Notes: generated by a model from the sequence alone, not told the origin. DNA of 64,000 nt from Niallia taxi (GCF_032818155.1 NZ_CP102590.1:434001-498000); one strand, 5' to 3'. Counted from the stretch's first letter, positions 7,011-16,813 are shown. Numbers and translations are program-made.

Positions 7011-8480
7011 TTATCCCCAAATATCCTCCAGCTCCCAATAAGTAAAATCAATTACTTCTGTCTCCCCGCTTTCACTAAACAATTCAAATCCTAATCTTTC
7101 TTCTGTTGGATAAATACGGCTTGTCATCGTTACTTCTCCATCGTTTGCGAATACCTCTATTGAGGATCTGTCGATAAATACTCTTAAGGAAAGCTGCTGG
7201 TCTGCTTTTAGTGCTGTGTGTCTCACTCCATCTTCCCCTTTTCCAGACTTAGAGCAATCTAGCACTAGCTTTTGCTGTTCCACATTAAATTCGAGCTTGG
7301 TTTCGTCTTGATTGGTGCCGCGAATTTTTAATCCTATTGCTTGGGCGGATGTTTTCGTTAAGTCAAAATCGAGCTTTAGTTCGATTAAATCCTGTGTTGC
7401 CTCAACGAGATAGCTTCCAGACAGGCTTTTATCTGTACATACTTTTTGCTGCTGTGTACGCAGTAATGACAGCTCCTCGACAGGCTTCATCAGAATTTTG
7501 TTATTTTCAGAGAGTGTTAATTCTCTTGGCAATGTTAGTGCACCACACCAGCCATCTTCTTTTGTTGGCATGCTGGATTCCCACATATCCATCCAGCCGA
7601 TTGCAATGCGGCGGCCCTTGTCGTCTAAAAGGGTTTGGACTGCATAAAAATCATGGCCATTATCTAATTCCGTGAAGCTGCCTGACTTAAATGCATTTGT
7701 TTTATAATCGTAATCTCCAACCAAATAGCCTGTTTGGAAAAGATTATTATATAAGTCACCTTCTGCTTCCATGCCTTGCGGAGAAAACAGCAAAATATGT
7801 TTGCCCCCAAGCTCAAAGAAGTCTGGACATTCCCACATATATCCTAATGTTCCGTCACTTTCAGCTAATACTCCTACATATTGCCATGCCCGTAAATCCT
7901 GTGATTTATACAGAACAACCTTACCCGTATCCTCCTGTCTTGTACCAATAATCATGTACCAGGAGTCCTCGTGCTTCCATACTTTAGGATCACGGAAGTG
8001 GCCGGAGCCTTCTGCTGGATGCTTAGAGATCACTGGATTTGCTGTTTCCTTTGTGAAAGTAATTCCATCTGTGCTTGTAGCGATACATTGAGATTGGTCG
8101 AGAATATCTTGCTCTTTGTCTAAAAAAATATTGCCCGTATATATTAATGTGAGAACACCATTATCATCGACAGCACTTCCTGAGAAACAGCCATCCTTTT
8201 CATAGGATTCTGTTGGCGCTAGAGCAATCGGCAGGTGCTCCCAATGCACTAAATCCTTACTTTTAACATGCCCCCAATGCATTGGTCCCCAATTTTCATC
8301 ATATGGATGGTGCTGATAGAATGCATGATATTCACCTTTATACTGGACTAAACCATTCGGGTCATTAATCCAGTTGGCTGGTGCCATAATATGAAAGCCT
8401 AGTCTGTATCGTTTATTTAATTGTTGCTTTGCATTTTGGATTGCTTGTTCTGCCTGCTGAAGTTTATTTGTTGTTAACAT
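7011..8480 (-). CDS. GH32 sucrose hydrolase (invertase / sucrose-6-phosphate hydrolase family)
   Basis: A 489-residue glycoside hydrolase family 32 enzyme. The nucleophile aspartate is in WINDPNGL (about residue 41), FRDPKVW supplies the transition-state Asp, and the acid/base glutamate is in WECPDFF. The C-terminal half has the beta-sandwich signature LRVFIDRSSIEVFAND. There is no signal peptide, so it acts in the cytosol. Its partner 12 bp upstream is a non-phosphorylating LacY-type permease, so the real substrate is probably free sucrose (CscA-like) rather than sucrose-6-phosphate. Confidence 0.9.
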   Translation of the reverse strand: MLTTNKLQQAEQAIQNAKQQLNKRYRLGFHIMAPANWINDPNGLVQYKGEYHAFYQHHPYDENWGPMHWGHVKSKDLVHWEHLPIALAPTESYEKDGCFSGSAVDDNGVLTLIYTGNIFLDKEQDILDQSQCIATSTDGITFTKETANPVISKHPAEGSGHFRDPKVWKHEDSWYMIIGTRQEDTGKVVLYKSQDLRAWQYVGVLAESDGTLGYMWECPDFFELGGKHILLFSPQGMEAEGDLYNNLFQTGYLVGDYDYKTNAFKSGSFTELDNGHDFYAVQTLLDDKGRRIAIGWMDMWESSMPTKEDGWCGALTLPRELTLSENNKILMKPVEELSLLRTQQQKVCTDKSLSGSYLVEATQDLIELKLDFDLTKTSAQAIGLKIRGTNQDETKLEFNVEQQKLVLDCSKSGKGEDGVRHTALKADQQLSLRVFIDRSSIEVFANDGEVTMTSRIYPTEERLGFELFSESGETEVIDFTYWELEDIWG

Positions 8481-8492
8481 AAATACGCCCTC

Positions 8493-9728
8493 CTAATTGA
8501 CTACTTGCAGTTTTTTCGGTTTATTAACAGGTGATTTTTTATTATTTAATAAGGTGAAAATGGAGATAACGGAAAAAACAAGAACTAATACTCCCATGAA
8601 AATATACGACTGTCTGAAGCCGATGCTGTCATATAATCTGCCTGCCAATGGGGACAATATGGATGCACCAACCTGTGAGGCAAACTGAAAACCGACTAAA
8701 TATAAAATCGATGAAAGTCTTGTATCAAAATTCGCCGCCAAATATTTAAAGATGGCGATTAACATAATTGGCAGCTCTACTGCATGAATTAACTTCATCG
8801 AAGAAATTCCGACAGGGCCTATTACCACACCTGAGCCGATTATTCTAAATGCCATTAAGAACCCTGCTAGCAGCAAGCTTTTCTTTGCTCCAAGCTTATT
8901 CACAATGAATGGAGCCAAGAACATCATGCCCGCTTCTAGAAATACTTGAAAAGAATTCAAATAGCCAAACACTTGATTTCCAAGTGCCTCTGTCGCAAAA
9001 AGGGATGAATAATAAATCGGAAATTGCTGGTCATAAACACTATAAACGCAAGTAACACCAACTACATACAGCATAAAGAACCAAAAATCTCTTAACAGAA
9101 ATAACTGACCAACATCCTTGAATGTAACTGAATCGGCTCTTTCCATTTCATGATGAGTCATTTCTACCTTTACAGAGATGATGATTGTAACTAGGATTAC
9201 CGCAGAAACGGAAGCAACCCAGAAGTTGATGTTTGGGTTAATGTTGAAAAGCTGTCCAGCAAAGAATGTTGCTGCCGCCCAGCCAAGGGAGCCCCACATT
9301 CTTGATTTTCCATACTCAAATTGATATTTGCGCCCGATTTTTTCAATATATGATTCGATTGCACCAATTCCAGCCAGAAAGGCAGTACCCAAATATAATC
9401 CTCCGACTATTGCCCCTAGCAAAACATTAAATTGTAATAGCGGTCCATACACGAAGATATAAAATGGACCAACTAGCACGAGCAGCAAGCTGATGAAAAA
9501 TAAAATGTTTTTCTTTAGCCCGATTTTGTCGGAAATATATCCATATATCGGCTGCATACATAGTGCGAAGATAGCGTTTACAGAAAAGATAATGCCTGTC
9601 TCTGCTCCATTCAAGTTAATTTCTTGCCCTAACCAAATCGAAAACAATGAATAACTAGAAGACCAAGTGAAAAAGAAAAAGAAAAAATAAGCACTTAATT
9701 GCCAATACAGTCGTTTTGAACCCTTCAT
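8493..9728 (-). CDS. LacY/CscB-type oligosaccharide:H+ symporter (probable sucrose permease)
   Basis: A 411-residue, 12-helix MFS transporter of the oligosaccharide:proton symporter family. The N-terminus (YWQLSAYFFFFFFTWSSSYS), the inter-helix motif GYISDKIGLKKN and the long central loop fit CscB/LacY. It is the first gene of a two-gene operon with the GH32 hydrolase and has the promoter, operators and cre at 9774-9831 in front. It should import sucrose or a related fructoside without phosphorylating it. Confidence 0.85.
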   Translation of the reverse strand: MKGSKRLYWQLSAYFFFFFFTWSSSYSLFSIWLGQEINLNGAETGIIFSVNAIFALCMQPIYGYISDKIGLKKNILFFISLLLVLVGPFYIFVYGPLLQFNVLLGAIVGGLYLGTAFLAGIGAIESYIEKIGRKYQFEYGKSRMWGSLGWAAATFFAGQLFNINPNINFWVASVSAVILVTIIISVKVEMTHHEMERADSVTFKDVGQLFLLRDFWFFMLYVVGVTCVYSVYDQQFPIYYSSLFATEALGNQVFGYLNSFQVFLEAGMMFLAPFIVNKLGAKKSLLLAGFLMAFRIIGSGVVIGPVGISSMKLIHAVELPIMLIAIFKYLAANFDTRLSSILYLVGFQFASQVGASILSPLAGRLYDSIGFRQSYIFMGVLVLVFSVISIFTLLNNKKSPVNKPKKLQVVN

Positions 9729-9773
9729 TTCTATTTCCCCTTTTTAATGTAATAGAGAACAAATTTTAGTAAC

Positions 9774-9787
9774 TGAAAGCACTTTCA
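9774..9787. promoter_or_regulatory. cre-like catabolite control site
   Basis: TGAAAGCACTTTCA matches the CcpA cre consensus except that the central CG is CA. It lies about 6 bp downstream of the -10 of the sucrose operon promoter, where CcpA binding would block initiation. Confidence 0.55.
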
Positions 9788-9792
9788 ACATC

Positions 9793-9831
9793 ATTTTATG
9801 TCAACCGGTTTCATATGTCAACGGGTTGACA
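9793..9831 (-). promoter_or_regulatory. Sucrose operon promoter with two overlapping LacI-type operators
   Basis: On the minus strand TTGACA (9816-9821), a 17-bp spacer and TAAAAT (9793-9798) form a strong promoter. The palindrome TGTCAACGGGTTGACA (9816-9831) covers the -35, and a second copy, TGTCAACCGGTTTCAT (9799-9814), covers the spacer. Both fit operators of the adjacent LacI-family regulator. Confidence 0.75.
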
Positions 9832-9835
9832 TAAA

Positions 9836-9867
9836 AATTAAAAAAAACATTGCGTGAAGGCAATGTT
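9836..9867 (-). terminator. Terminator of the lacI-type gene
   Basis: On the minus strand AAACATTGC and GCAATGTTT form a 9-bp stem followed by a run of T. The stem touches the stop codon of the regulator gene and insulates it from the sucrose operon. Confidence 0.8.
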
Positions 9868-10838
9868 TAAGCTGTCGTTCCCTTTATTAATTGGATAGGA
9901 AGCTTTGTTTCTAAAGGTAAGTCTGGAAATTTCTCTTCTATTTCCTTTATTAATATATCGATTGCTGCTTCCGCTAAGCTCTTAATCGGCTGTTTAATGG
10001 TTGTTAATTCAGGCAACAGGGTACGAAGCGTCTCTGTTCCGTCATAACCGACTACTTTTATGGATTTGTTTCGCTTTTTCGCTTCATTCCATAATGCTGC
10101 GGCAAATAAATCATTTGTCGCAAACACCCCATCTACCTCAGGATGCTCTGTAAATAGGTCATTTAATATAGGTATATAGCTATTTTGCTCAAATACCTCT
10201 GCAATTTCATAAATAATTGGTGTTTGTCCGTGTTGTTCCATTAAATCCATATAAGCTTTTCTCCGCAGTCTTGCTGGTGTTTCTAATTCACCGATACCAT
10301 CAATTAACACAATACATTGACACTGATTATGTATTAATAATTCTGTTGCTGTTTTACCGCCATCGTAATTATCAGAACTGACGACAGGAATGGTTTCTGA
10401 CAAGTAGCGATCAATTGCCACAACTGCTAAGCCTTGCTTATGATAGTCAAGGATTCCACGATTATGTGTGCCGACAATAATACCATCGACTTGATTTCTT
10501 AACAGCATTTCTAAATATTTTTCTTCTTTATCCACTTGATTTAAGCTGTTACAAAGCAGCACCTTATAGCCGAGTGATGCACAAATATTTTCAATATGAA
10601 AGGTCAATTCCCCGAAAAAAGGATTTGCAGTTGTGGGCAATATTAAGCCAATTAAATTGGAACGCTTATTAAATAATGTCCGCGCCACATCATTGGGAAA
10701 ATAGTTCAGCTCATTCATTGCCTCTTGGACCTTATCCCTTGTTTTATCACTTATGTATCCACGGTTGTTTAAAACCCTTGAAACCGTTGTTGGCGATACA
10801 CCAGCCAGTTTCGCCACATCTTCTATTTTAGGCTTCAT
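9867..10838 (-). CDS. LacI family transcriptional regulator (sucrose operon repressor)
   Basis: A 323-residue protein with an N-terminal LacI helix-turn-helix (IEDVAKLAGVSPTTVSRVLN, residues about 5-24), the hinge region, and a periplasmic-binding-protein-like effector domain (GLILPTTANPFF near 62, DGVFATNDLFA near 225). A strong AGGAGG site precedes the ATG. It lies just upstream of the sucrose permease and hydrolase genes on the same strand, with its own terminator between. It probably binds the paired TGTCAAC-GTTGACA palindromes and is released by sucrose, fructose or a phosphate ester. Confidence 0.85.
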   Translation of the reverse strand: MKPKIEDVAKLAGVSPTTVSRVLNNRGYISDKTRDKVQEAMNELNYFPNDVARTLFNKRSNLIGLILPTTANPFFGELTFHIENICASLGYKVLLCNSLNQVDKEEKYLEMLLRNQVDGIIVGTHNRGILDYHKQGLAVVAIDRYLSETIPVVSSDNYDGGKTATELLIHNQCQCIVLIDGIGELETPARLRRKAYMDLMEQHGQTPIIYEIAEVFEQNSYIPILNDLFTEHPEVDGVFATNDLFAAALWNEAKKRNKSIKVVGYDGTETLRTLLPELTTIKQPIKSLAEAAIDILIKEIEEKFPDLPLETKLPIQLIKGTTA

Positions 10839-10898
10839 TTTTTAGATCCTCCTAAAAACCAATTACTTATATTATAGTACAAAAGATAATAGTCTGTT

Positions 10899-11082
10899 TC
10901 ATGCGATTGGTGTTTTTCTTATCTCCTTGTCCAAGAAAGAGGATAACTGTGCTGTAACTACTATCTGCTCTGCTTTTTTAAAAGTTTTTTCAGCATTATG
11001 AGCCTAATACAGGAACAAAGCCCAGCAGAGCAACTATTAATAATTTCCATTTTTTTCTAAAATGACACTTTTTCCTTAACAT
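10899..11082 (-). pseudogene. Possible frameshifted small secreted or membrane protein
   Basis: The stretch from 10839 to 11239 has no intact gene. An ATG at 11080-11082 opens a frame with a signal-peptide-like segment (KKWKLLIVALLGFVPVLGS) that hits a stop. Removing one T would join it to NAEKTFKKAEQIVVTAQLSS and FLDKEIRKTPIA. The second half looks coding, but I do not recognise the family and there is no clear ribosome site. Confidence 0.3.
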
Positions 11083-11203
11083 GTAGAATAACCACAAACA
11101 TTGTCATATCCTGCGATTTCTCAGGAAATACAACATAAAAACCGGAAAATATTTCTCGGCTTGTCGCTCATCCATGATATACCCCGAATAACCGCATAAT
11201 TAA

Positions 11204-11230
11204 AGCCCAATATCTTTTGAGAATTGGGCT
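11204..11230 (-). terminator. Hairpin downstream of the lipoprotein gene
   Basis: AGCCCAA and TTGGGCT form a 7-bp stem ten bases past the lipoprotein stop. The trailing sequence (TTAATTA on the minus strand) is a weak T tract. Confidence 0.5.
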
Positions 11231-11239
11231 TGCAGCTAT

Positions 11240-11869
11240 TTATTGTTCTGTAGTTAAAGCTGAGTCTGCTTCTTCTAATGCATCTGGATAAACGGTCGTA
11301 TCAAACACTTCACCTGTCGCTTCGTCTTTTATATCAATATTTATTTTCATTTTATCCATATCTTCACCGTTAAAAAGATTATACATCATTCCTGTTATGC
11401 CAATGCCGATAACAGACCAAGCATCCATGCTGTTTTCGTATGCAGCTTTGTCTACTGTCATCGTAAACTTAGAAAAGGATTTATTATGATCAATATCCTT
11501 AACTGATGGGAAGGTACCATCTGTTTTTATTTCTTCAAGAGAATCTTCCGCGTTCTTTTTTAAGTCCTTCATCATTTGTTTATGCTCTGATTTAGACATT
11601 TTATACGTTAAAGACCCATCTTCATTTTTTGTTACCTCAATACCTTCTGCTTCCGCTTCTTTAATCGTACTTTCAATATCCTGACCTTCAACAAAGGATG
11701 CTGGCATCGTAATTTCTACATTTAGCAGGCCTTTATCCACTGCAAACTCCTCAGACTCCTCTGTTTCCTTCTCGTCATTAGACGTCTTGCTTGCCTCTTT
11801 TTCCGCACCACATGCAGCAAGAGCCAAAATAGCCATTGCTAAAAGTAGTGAATAACTCCATTTCTTCAT
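11240..11869 (-). CDS. Putative lipoprotein of unknown function
   Basis: A 209-residue protein with a lipoprotein signal peptide: MKKWSYSLLLAMAILALAAC, with the lipobox cysteine at residue 20. An acidic Ser/Glu linker (about 25-45) follows, then a domain with charged helices and a predicted beta region toward the C-terminus (KINIDIKDEATGEVFDTTVY). It should be anchored to the outer face of the membrane. I do not recognise the soluble domain. It appears to be monocistronic. Confidence 0.75.
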   Translation of the reverse strand: MKKWSYSLLLAMAILALAACGAEKEASKTSNDEKETEESEEFAVDKGLLNVEITMPASFVEGQDIESTIKEAEAEGIEVTKNEDGSLTYKMSKSEHKQMMKDLKKNAEDSLEEIKTDGTFPSVKDIDHNKSFSKFTMTVDKAAYENSMDAWSVIGIGITGMMYNLFNGEDMDKMKINIDIKDEATGEVFDTTVYPDALEEADSALTTEQ

Positions 11870-11977
11870 AAGTAAGAATCTCCCCGCTGTACTATATTTT
11901 GTATTTTTACGTACGATAGTACAATACCACTTATTAGGATATTATTCTAGTAATGTACAAATTTAGGAAGCTTTCCT

Positions 11978-12334
11978 TTACTGAAGATATATAACTTTAT
12001 CAAAAGATGAAAGAAATACTTCTGTACCATCTTTTTCGTAAGTAGTCGATGCTCCTTCTCTTTTCTTCTCCTGCCAACCCCATATACGAATTACAAGCCA
12101 ATAATAGGGAGTAATACTATCAGTTTCAGAAGCAGCCCACCACTTATATTCTTCATACCTATTTTCTTGATCTGCTTTAACAAGGTTTGCTGCTAACGGA
12201 ACTGGAAATCCTGCGAACATTTCTGACTCTTGATAGTAGAAGAAAAAGTAATAAACCGAAAAGATAAAAATGGTAGTACAGATAGTGCTTGCTATTTTTC
12301 TCTTTTTTGTTCGAAAAAATGCTGATAATCTCAC
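11978..12334 (-). CDS. Small single-pass membrane protein, unknown
   Basis: I place the start at a GTG (12332-12334) because GGAGAG lies six bases upstream and the longer frame would run into the neighbour's terminator. The 118-residue product (starting MRLSAFFRTKKRKIASTICT) has a positive N-terminus, one hydrophobic segment (about residues 14-36) and an extracellular part rich in aromatic residues with YKWWAASETDSITPYYWLVI. No known function; a role at the cell surface is possible. Confidence 0.6.
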   Translation of the reverse strand: MRLSAFFRTKKRKIASTICTTIFIFSVYYFFFYYQESEMFAGFPVPLAANLVKADQENRYEEYKWWAASETDSITPYYWLVIRIWGWQEKKREGASTTYEKDGTEVFLSSFDKVIYLQ

Positions 12335-12451
12335 GGTAATCTCTCCTATCCCCTTTTCGGTAATAGACGAAAAACCTTCCAAATAGTTACAATAATAACA
12401 TTTATCCCTATTTACTTTTAAACTATATAGAATTCCTTTGTACACTATAAG

Positions 12452-12490
12452 AAAAAACCGGGACAACCATTAGTAGGCAACCCGGTTTTT
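12452..12490. terminator. Terminator of the DHA2 efflux gene
   Basis: AAAAAACCGGG and CCCGGTTTTT form a stem with T tracts on both strands, 13 bp past the efflux gene stop. Confidence 0.8.
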
Positions 12491-12502
12491 CAGTATATTT
12501 AA

Positions 12503-14029
12503 TTACTCTTTCCCTGCTTCAAATTCCTTACTCACCGCTTCTTCTCCCGGCTGATTTTGATAGCTCGGTTTTACTCGTTTGATGAAGAAGGCAAGTATTA
12601 ATGCCAGAACTGCAATCCATGTTGAAACGATAAAGGTAAAGTTAATTCCATGCAGCATTGCTGTGTTCATAATTTGCTGCTTAAATTCTGCTGTATTTTG
12701 GGCTGTACTTGCATCCATATTTGCCATTGCTTTAGCAGCCAAATCCTCAGCTTCTGCTTTTGTTCTGTTTTGCATAACAGTAATCAACAATGCGGAGCCA
12801 ATTGCACCTGACACCTGCTGTAATGTGTTGTTTATTGCTGTTCCGTGTGGGTTGTTTATCGCTGGCAGCTGATTTAAGCCGTTTGTCATTACTGGCATCA
12901 TAACCATTGACATCCCAAACATACGGAAGGTATACAATAGGACAAGTGTAGAATAGGCTGTATCCAAACCAATTTTGCTAAAGAAATAGGATGTTACTAC
13001 TGTAATACTTAAGCCAATTACCGCCAAAACTCTTGCACCATATTTGTCAAACAGCTTTCCTGTAATCGGAGACATAATCCCCATAACAATAGCTCCTGGA
13101 AGCATTAACAAACCAGAGTCCAATGGTGTGATTCCACGAATCGTTTGAACATAAATTGGCAGGAGGATCATTGACGAGAACATTGCTACAGAAATAACGA
13201 TGGAGATAATGGATGACAGTGCAAACATTGGATATTTGTAAACCCGAAACTCAAGCATTGGCTCATCTGTACGGAATTGACGAAGAACAAAGGTAATTAA
13301 GGCAATTGCACCAATGATAATCGTCCCGTACACGTACGGACTGTCCCAGCCTTTTTCTCCGGCAGAGCTGAAGCCATAAAGCAAGCCGCCGAAGCCGATG
13401 CTTGATAAAACCAATGAGATAAAATCCAGCTTAATTTTACGCTGTGCTGTTACATCTTTTAATTTAATGACAGCAAAAATCAACGTGATAACTGCAATTG
13501 GTAGCACAATATCAAATAACATTCTCCAGCTGTAATGCTCAATCAGCCAGCCTGAAAGTGTTGGTCCAATTGCTGGAGCTGTAATCATAACAAGACCAAA
13601 CATCCCCATTGCCGCTCCTCTTTTTTCCACGGGGAATGCAGTAAGCATAACGTTCATTAATAGCGGCATCATGATGGCAGAGCCTGCAGCCTGAACCATA
13701 CGTGCTCCTAATAACACACTAAATGCAGGTGCTAAGCTAGCTAAAAGTGTTCCAAGAGTAAACAATAGCATCGCTGTAATGAATAGCCTTTTATCAGAAA
13801 AACGCTGAATAAAGTACGCGCTCGCTGGAATTAATATCCCGTTAATAAGCATATAGCCTGTAGAAAGCCACTGAACTGCAGTTGCATTTACATCAAATTC
13901 CTCCATGATTGCAGGGAGTGCAACATTCAGCAAGGTTTCATTCAAGATTGCGACAAAGGCTCCAATAAATAAAATTGCTATCATACCATATGGCGGTTTT
14001 TTCTGAACAGAATTAGTTTCTGTCGACAT
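12503..14029 (-). CDS. DHA2 family 14-helix MFS drug exporter (EmrB/QacA type)
   Basis: A 508-residue proton-driven multidrug transporter. The family motifs are visible: LNVALPAIMEEF in helix 1, WLSTGYMLINGILIP, the loop motif RFSDKRLF, and motif C-like MITAPAIGPTLSGWL in helix 5. Hydrophobic segments fit 14 helices. A GGAATG site precedes the ATG. No regulator is adjacent, so inducer and substrate cannot be inferred. The upstream neighbour is helD on the same strand, separated by about 90 bp. Confidence 0.85.
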   Translation of the reverse strand: MSTETNSVQKKPPYGMIAILFIGAFVAILNETLLNVALPAIMEEFDVNATAVQWLSTGYMLINGILIPASAYFIQRFSDKRLFITAMLLFTLGTLLASLAPAFSVLLGARMVQAAGSAIMMPLLMNVMLTAFPVEKRGAAMGMFGLVMITAPAIGPTLSGWLIEHYSWRMLFDIVLPIAVITLIFAVIKLKDVTAQRKIKLDFISLVLSSIGFGGLLYGFSSAGEKGWDSPYVYGTIIIGAIALITFVLRQFRTDEPMLEFRVYKYPMFALSSIISIVISVAMFSSMILLPIYVQTIRGITPLDSGLLMLPGAIVMGIMSPITGKLFDKYGARVLAVIGLSITVVTSYFFSKIGLDTAYSTLVLLYTFRMFGMSMVMMPVMTNGLNQLPAINNPHGTAINNTLQQVSGAIGSALLITVMQNRTKAEAEDLAAKAMANMDASTAQNTAEFKQQIMNTAMLHGINFTFIVSTWIAVLALILAFFIKRVKPSYQNQPGEEAVSKEFEAGKE

Positions 14030-14123
14030 TAGATCATTCCTACTTTCCTTGTTAAATAGAATAAATGAATATGAAGTGCAAAATATTTTTATAAAAAAGC
14101 GATTCTCGTTTTGTGTAAATTAT

Positions 14124-16460
14124 TTAAGCTTCTATAACCCCTGCCGATAATACATCCCTCAAAAATTTGCTTGGTGCACCTACGCTATATAGCTGTAAAT
14201 AGTGCATAGCTCTTGTGCAGGCAGTATAAAAGAGCTTACGTAAGCTTTCATCAGCGTAAACTTGCCCTGATGCATTATAAATGATGACTGCGTCAAACTC
14301 AATGCCCTTTGACATATATGCTGGTACGACAACTACACCTTGTTCATACTCGATTGCATTGCTCTTTACCAGTATTATTTCATCAATGCTTGCAAGAGAT
14401 TCATAAGCTTTAATACTTTCTTCTGCAGATTTGCAGATTATCGCAATACTATGAAAGCCACGAGCCTGCAACTCAGCAACTTTTGCTTTGATGGAGGTGT
14501 GCAACTCAAATGCATCTGTTACCTGCTCCAGCTTTGGACGATTACCGTCACGTTCAAACGGAATAATATTAGCTCCATTCGGAATAAGTCGGCGAGTAAA
14601 TTCAATGATTGGTTTAGTAGAGCGATAGCTTTTCGCCAAATTGATGAGCTCTGTTTCATCTGGTCCATAAAGGCTTGAAAGTGTATGGAAATCGACCTTA
14701 TCGCTTGCATGTGCGAAGATCGCCTGATTAAAGTCTCCTAGCACTGTCATTTTTGCCGACGGAAACAATCTTCGCAAAAACTCAAACTGAAATGGTGAAT
14801 AATCCTGTGCCTCATCAACAACAATATGTTTAATGGCGCTGTTTGACTGAAAGCCTTGTATTAATTCCTGTAAAAGTAAAAAAGGTGTAGCATCCTCATA
14901 AAAAAGCTTATCTTCAGCAAGCATTTCTATCGTTGTTTGACAAATGGCCGCCAATTCCACTGGAGTTTCCCCTTTACTCCATTGTTTAAAAGCTTGAGAA
15001 TCTATAAAAATCTGCTTATAAATACCTTTAAAATCAATGAAACGGAAGTCTTTTATTTGCTTTCGGAACGGCTTGAATTTCCGCTGAATAATAAGGCTGG
15101 CTAGAGCTGCAGGCTCCACTTCGTAGTCGGCAATTTCTTCTCTTTTATAGCCGCGTTTTTTTGCTAAGTATATACGTGCCTTATGGTAATCAGCATCGCT
15201 AAGCAGCTCTATTTCCTCCTGCACCCACGGCTGTTTCCGCTCACCCTTTTGTGTCGCGGTTATTTTTTCCAGCAGCCAGTCTTGCAGCTTTTCCAGTCGA
15301 TTATGAAAGCGAAGTTCTGTATCGTGTTCATAAAACCTTTCTGAAATTGCTTGTGCCGTTACAATTGGTTTCCCTCTGAAGATAATGTCCTTAAATAGCA
15401 TTCCCGATAATTCTAGCGACAGCCTATATGCTTGAATCGCTTCAAAAAAAGCGGTCGATGCTTTATACCGGATACTTGCAAGCCTTACGTTGTATGAAGG
15501 ACTTTTTTCTGCAGTCAGTATATATTCCAATTGCTCATATGGGTTTTCAACATGGAACTTTTTACTCAGATGATGATTTAAATATTCCTGAAATGTAACC
15601 TGCTGCATATTTTCCTCACCAAGCTCTGGGAGCACATTGGAAACATAACTGCTGAACATCGAATTAGGTGAAAACAGAATGATTTGATCCGCATTCAGAC
15701 TATCTCTATATTTGTAAAGCAGATACGCAATTCGCTGAAGAGCTGCAGATGTCTTGCCACTGCCTGCTGCACCGTGCACGATAAGCAGTTTCTTATGATC
15801 AAACCGAATAATCTGGTTTTGCTCCTGTTGAATTGTCGCTACGATATTATGCATCTGTTTGCCTGTACCTTCACCGAGCACCTGCTGTAATATTTCGTCC
15901 CCAATAGTCAGACTTGTATCGAACATAGATTGAAGTTCGCCGCCACGGCAAAGGTATTGCCACTTTTTCTCAAGGGAGCCGTAAACTGTTCCCCCAGGTG
16001 TTTGGTACTGAACAGCTCCAGGCTGATAATCGTAGTAGACACTAGAAATTGGAGCTCTCCAATCGTAAATCAGGAAATCTTCGCCACTAGAATCACTAAG
16101 TGAGGCGATCCCTATATAAATATGTTCCTCAGCTAATTCCCCTTCCTCCATGAAATCGATTCGGCCAAAATAAGGAACCTCCTGCATTCTCCGTAATGTG
16201 GATAAACGCTTTGCAGCATGATTATGAATGCTTTGACTTACTGACAAAACTTGAGCCTCTTGCCGCAGGTTAATTATCGTTTCAAGATAGTCATCAAAGG
16301 TTTCTGTATTCACCTTCACCTCATCCCAAAAATGCCTGCGGATATGAACAACTTCATTTTTGCTTTTTACAGACTCATCCTCCATTTTTTTCATTTCTTC
16401 CGTAATTACCTGTGTCACACTTGCTACCCGTTTTTGTTCCTGCTGAAATTCGGAATTCAT
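14124..16460 (-). CDS. helD: RNA polymerase recycling helicase-like motor HelD
   Basis: A 778-residue superfamily-1 ATPase that frees stalled RNA polymerase from DNA. I start it at MNSEFQQEQKR, which has GAGGAG upstream, rather than the longer frame. The N-terminal coiled-coil arm (about 1-100) is followed by Walker A GAAGSGKTSAALQR (about residue 232), a Walker B-like VVDEAQDYSPFQ, and the late helicase motifs KSYRSTKPI and YTACTRAM. Its length and order match Bacillus HelD rather than UvrD or PcrA. Confidence 0.9.
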   Translation of the reverse strand: MNSEFQQEQKRVASVTQVITEEMKKMEDESVKSKNEVVHIRRHFWDEVKVNTETFDDYLETIINLRQEAQVLSVSQSIHNHAAKRLSTLRRMQEVPYFGRIDFMEEGELAEEHIYIGIASLSDSSGEDFLIYDWRAPISSVYYDYQPGAVQYQTPGGTVYGSLEKKWQYLCRGGELQSMFDTSLTIGDEILQQVLGEGTGKQMHNIVATIQQEQNQIIRFDHKKLLIVHGAAGSGKTSAALQRIAYLLYKYRDSLNADQIILFSPNSMFSSYVSNVLPELGEENMQQVTFQEYLNHHLSKKFHVENPYEQLEYILTAEKSPSYNVRLASIRYKASTAFFEAIQAYRLSLELSGMLFKDIIFRGKPIVTAQAISERFYEHDTELRFHNRLEKLQDWLLEKITATQKGERKQPWVQEEIELLSDADYHKARIYLAKKRGYKREEIADYEVEPAALASLIIQRKFKPFRKQIKDFRFIDFKGIYKQIFIDSQAFKQWSKGETPVELAAICQTTIEMLAEDKLFYEDATPFLLLQELIQGFQSNSAIKHIVVDEAQDYSPFQFEFLRRLFPSAKMTVLGDFNQAIFAHASDKVDFHTLSSLYGPDETELINLAKSYRSTKPIIEFTRRLIPNGANIIPFERDGNRPKLEQVTDAFELHTSIKAKVAELQARGFHSIAIICKSAEESIKAYESLASIDEIILVKSNAIEYEQGVVVVPAYMSKGIEFDAVIIYNASGQVYADESLRKLFYTACTRAMHYLQLYSVGAPSKFLRDVLSAGVIEA

Positions 16461-16784
16461 AGCAACACTCCTCAGAAAAATAATTTTTAATAAAAGGTTG
16501 ACTAATGTCTCGTTCACATCGTATAATTAAAGTAGAAAATAGGATAATTATACGTAAAACCGACTATAAAAAGTGAGCCTTTATAAGATTATCACAGGAT
16601 TAGACCAATTACAATGGGTTTATCTTGGTTTTTGGCTGTCTTTTTTTATTTACACCTCATTTTTCTTTCCGCTTATTACTACTTACCGTTCTAAACTCCA
16701 TACTATTTTTTACTCCCAAACCTTTTTTTGAAATTCTTAAAAACATATTTACTTGTGCTAAACTTCAACTATTAGGAAGCAAAA

Positions 16785-16813
16785 AACGCATAGAATTTTT
16801 CTGTGCGTTTTTT
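16785..16813. terminator. Bidirectional terminator with no gene attached
   Basis: AACGCATAG and CTGTGCGTT form a 9-bp stem (one wobble pair) with T tracts on both sides. It sits within the 580-bp stretch 16461-17041, in which I see no protein gene. It may end a small untranslated RNA or be left from a deleted gene. Confidence 0.6.

Noticed and set aside
11165..11195. Sigma-B promoter (CTTTAA-N15-GGGTAT on the minus strand)
   Set aside because: Spacing is too long and it lies just after a gene end with no clear gene downstream except the regulator in the wrong distance range.
11978..12466. Longer 162-residue version of the small membrane protein
   Set aside because: The extra N-terminus runs through the efflux gene's terminator region and lacks a ribosome site; the GTG at 12334 has one.
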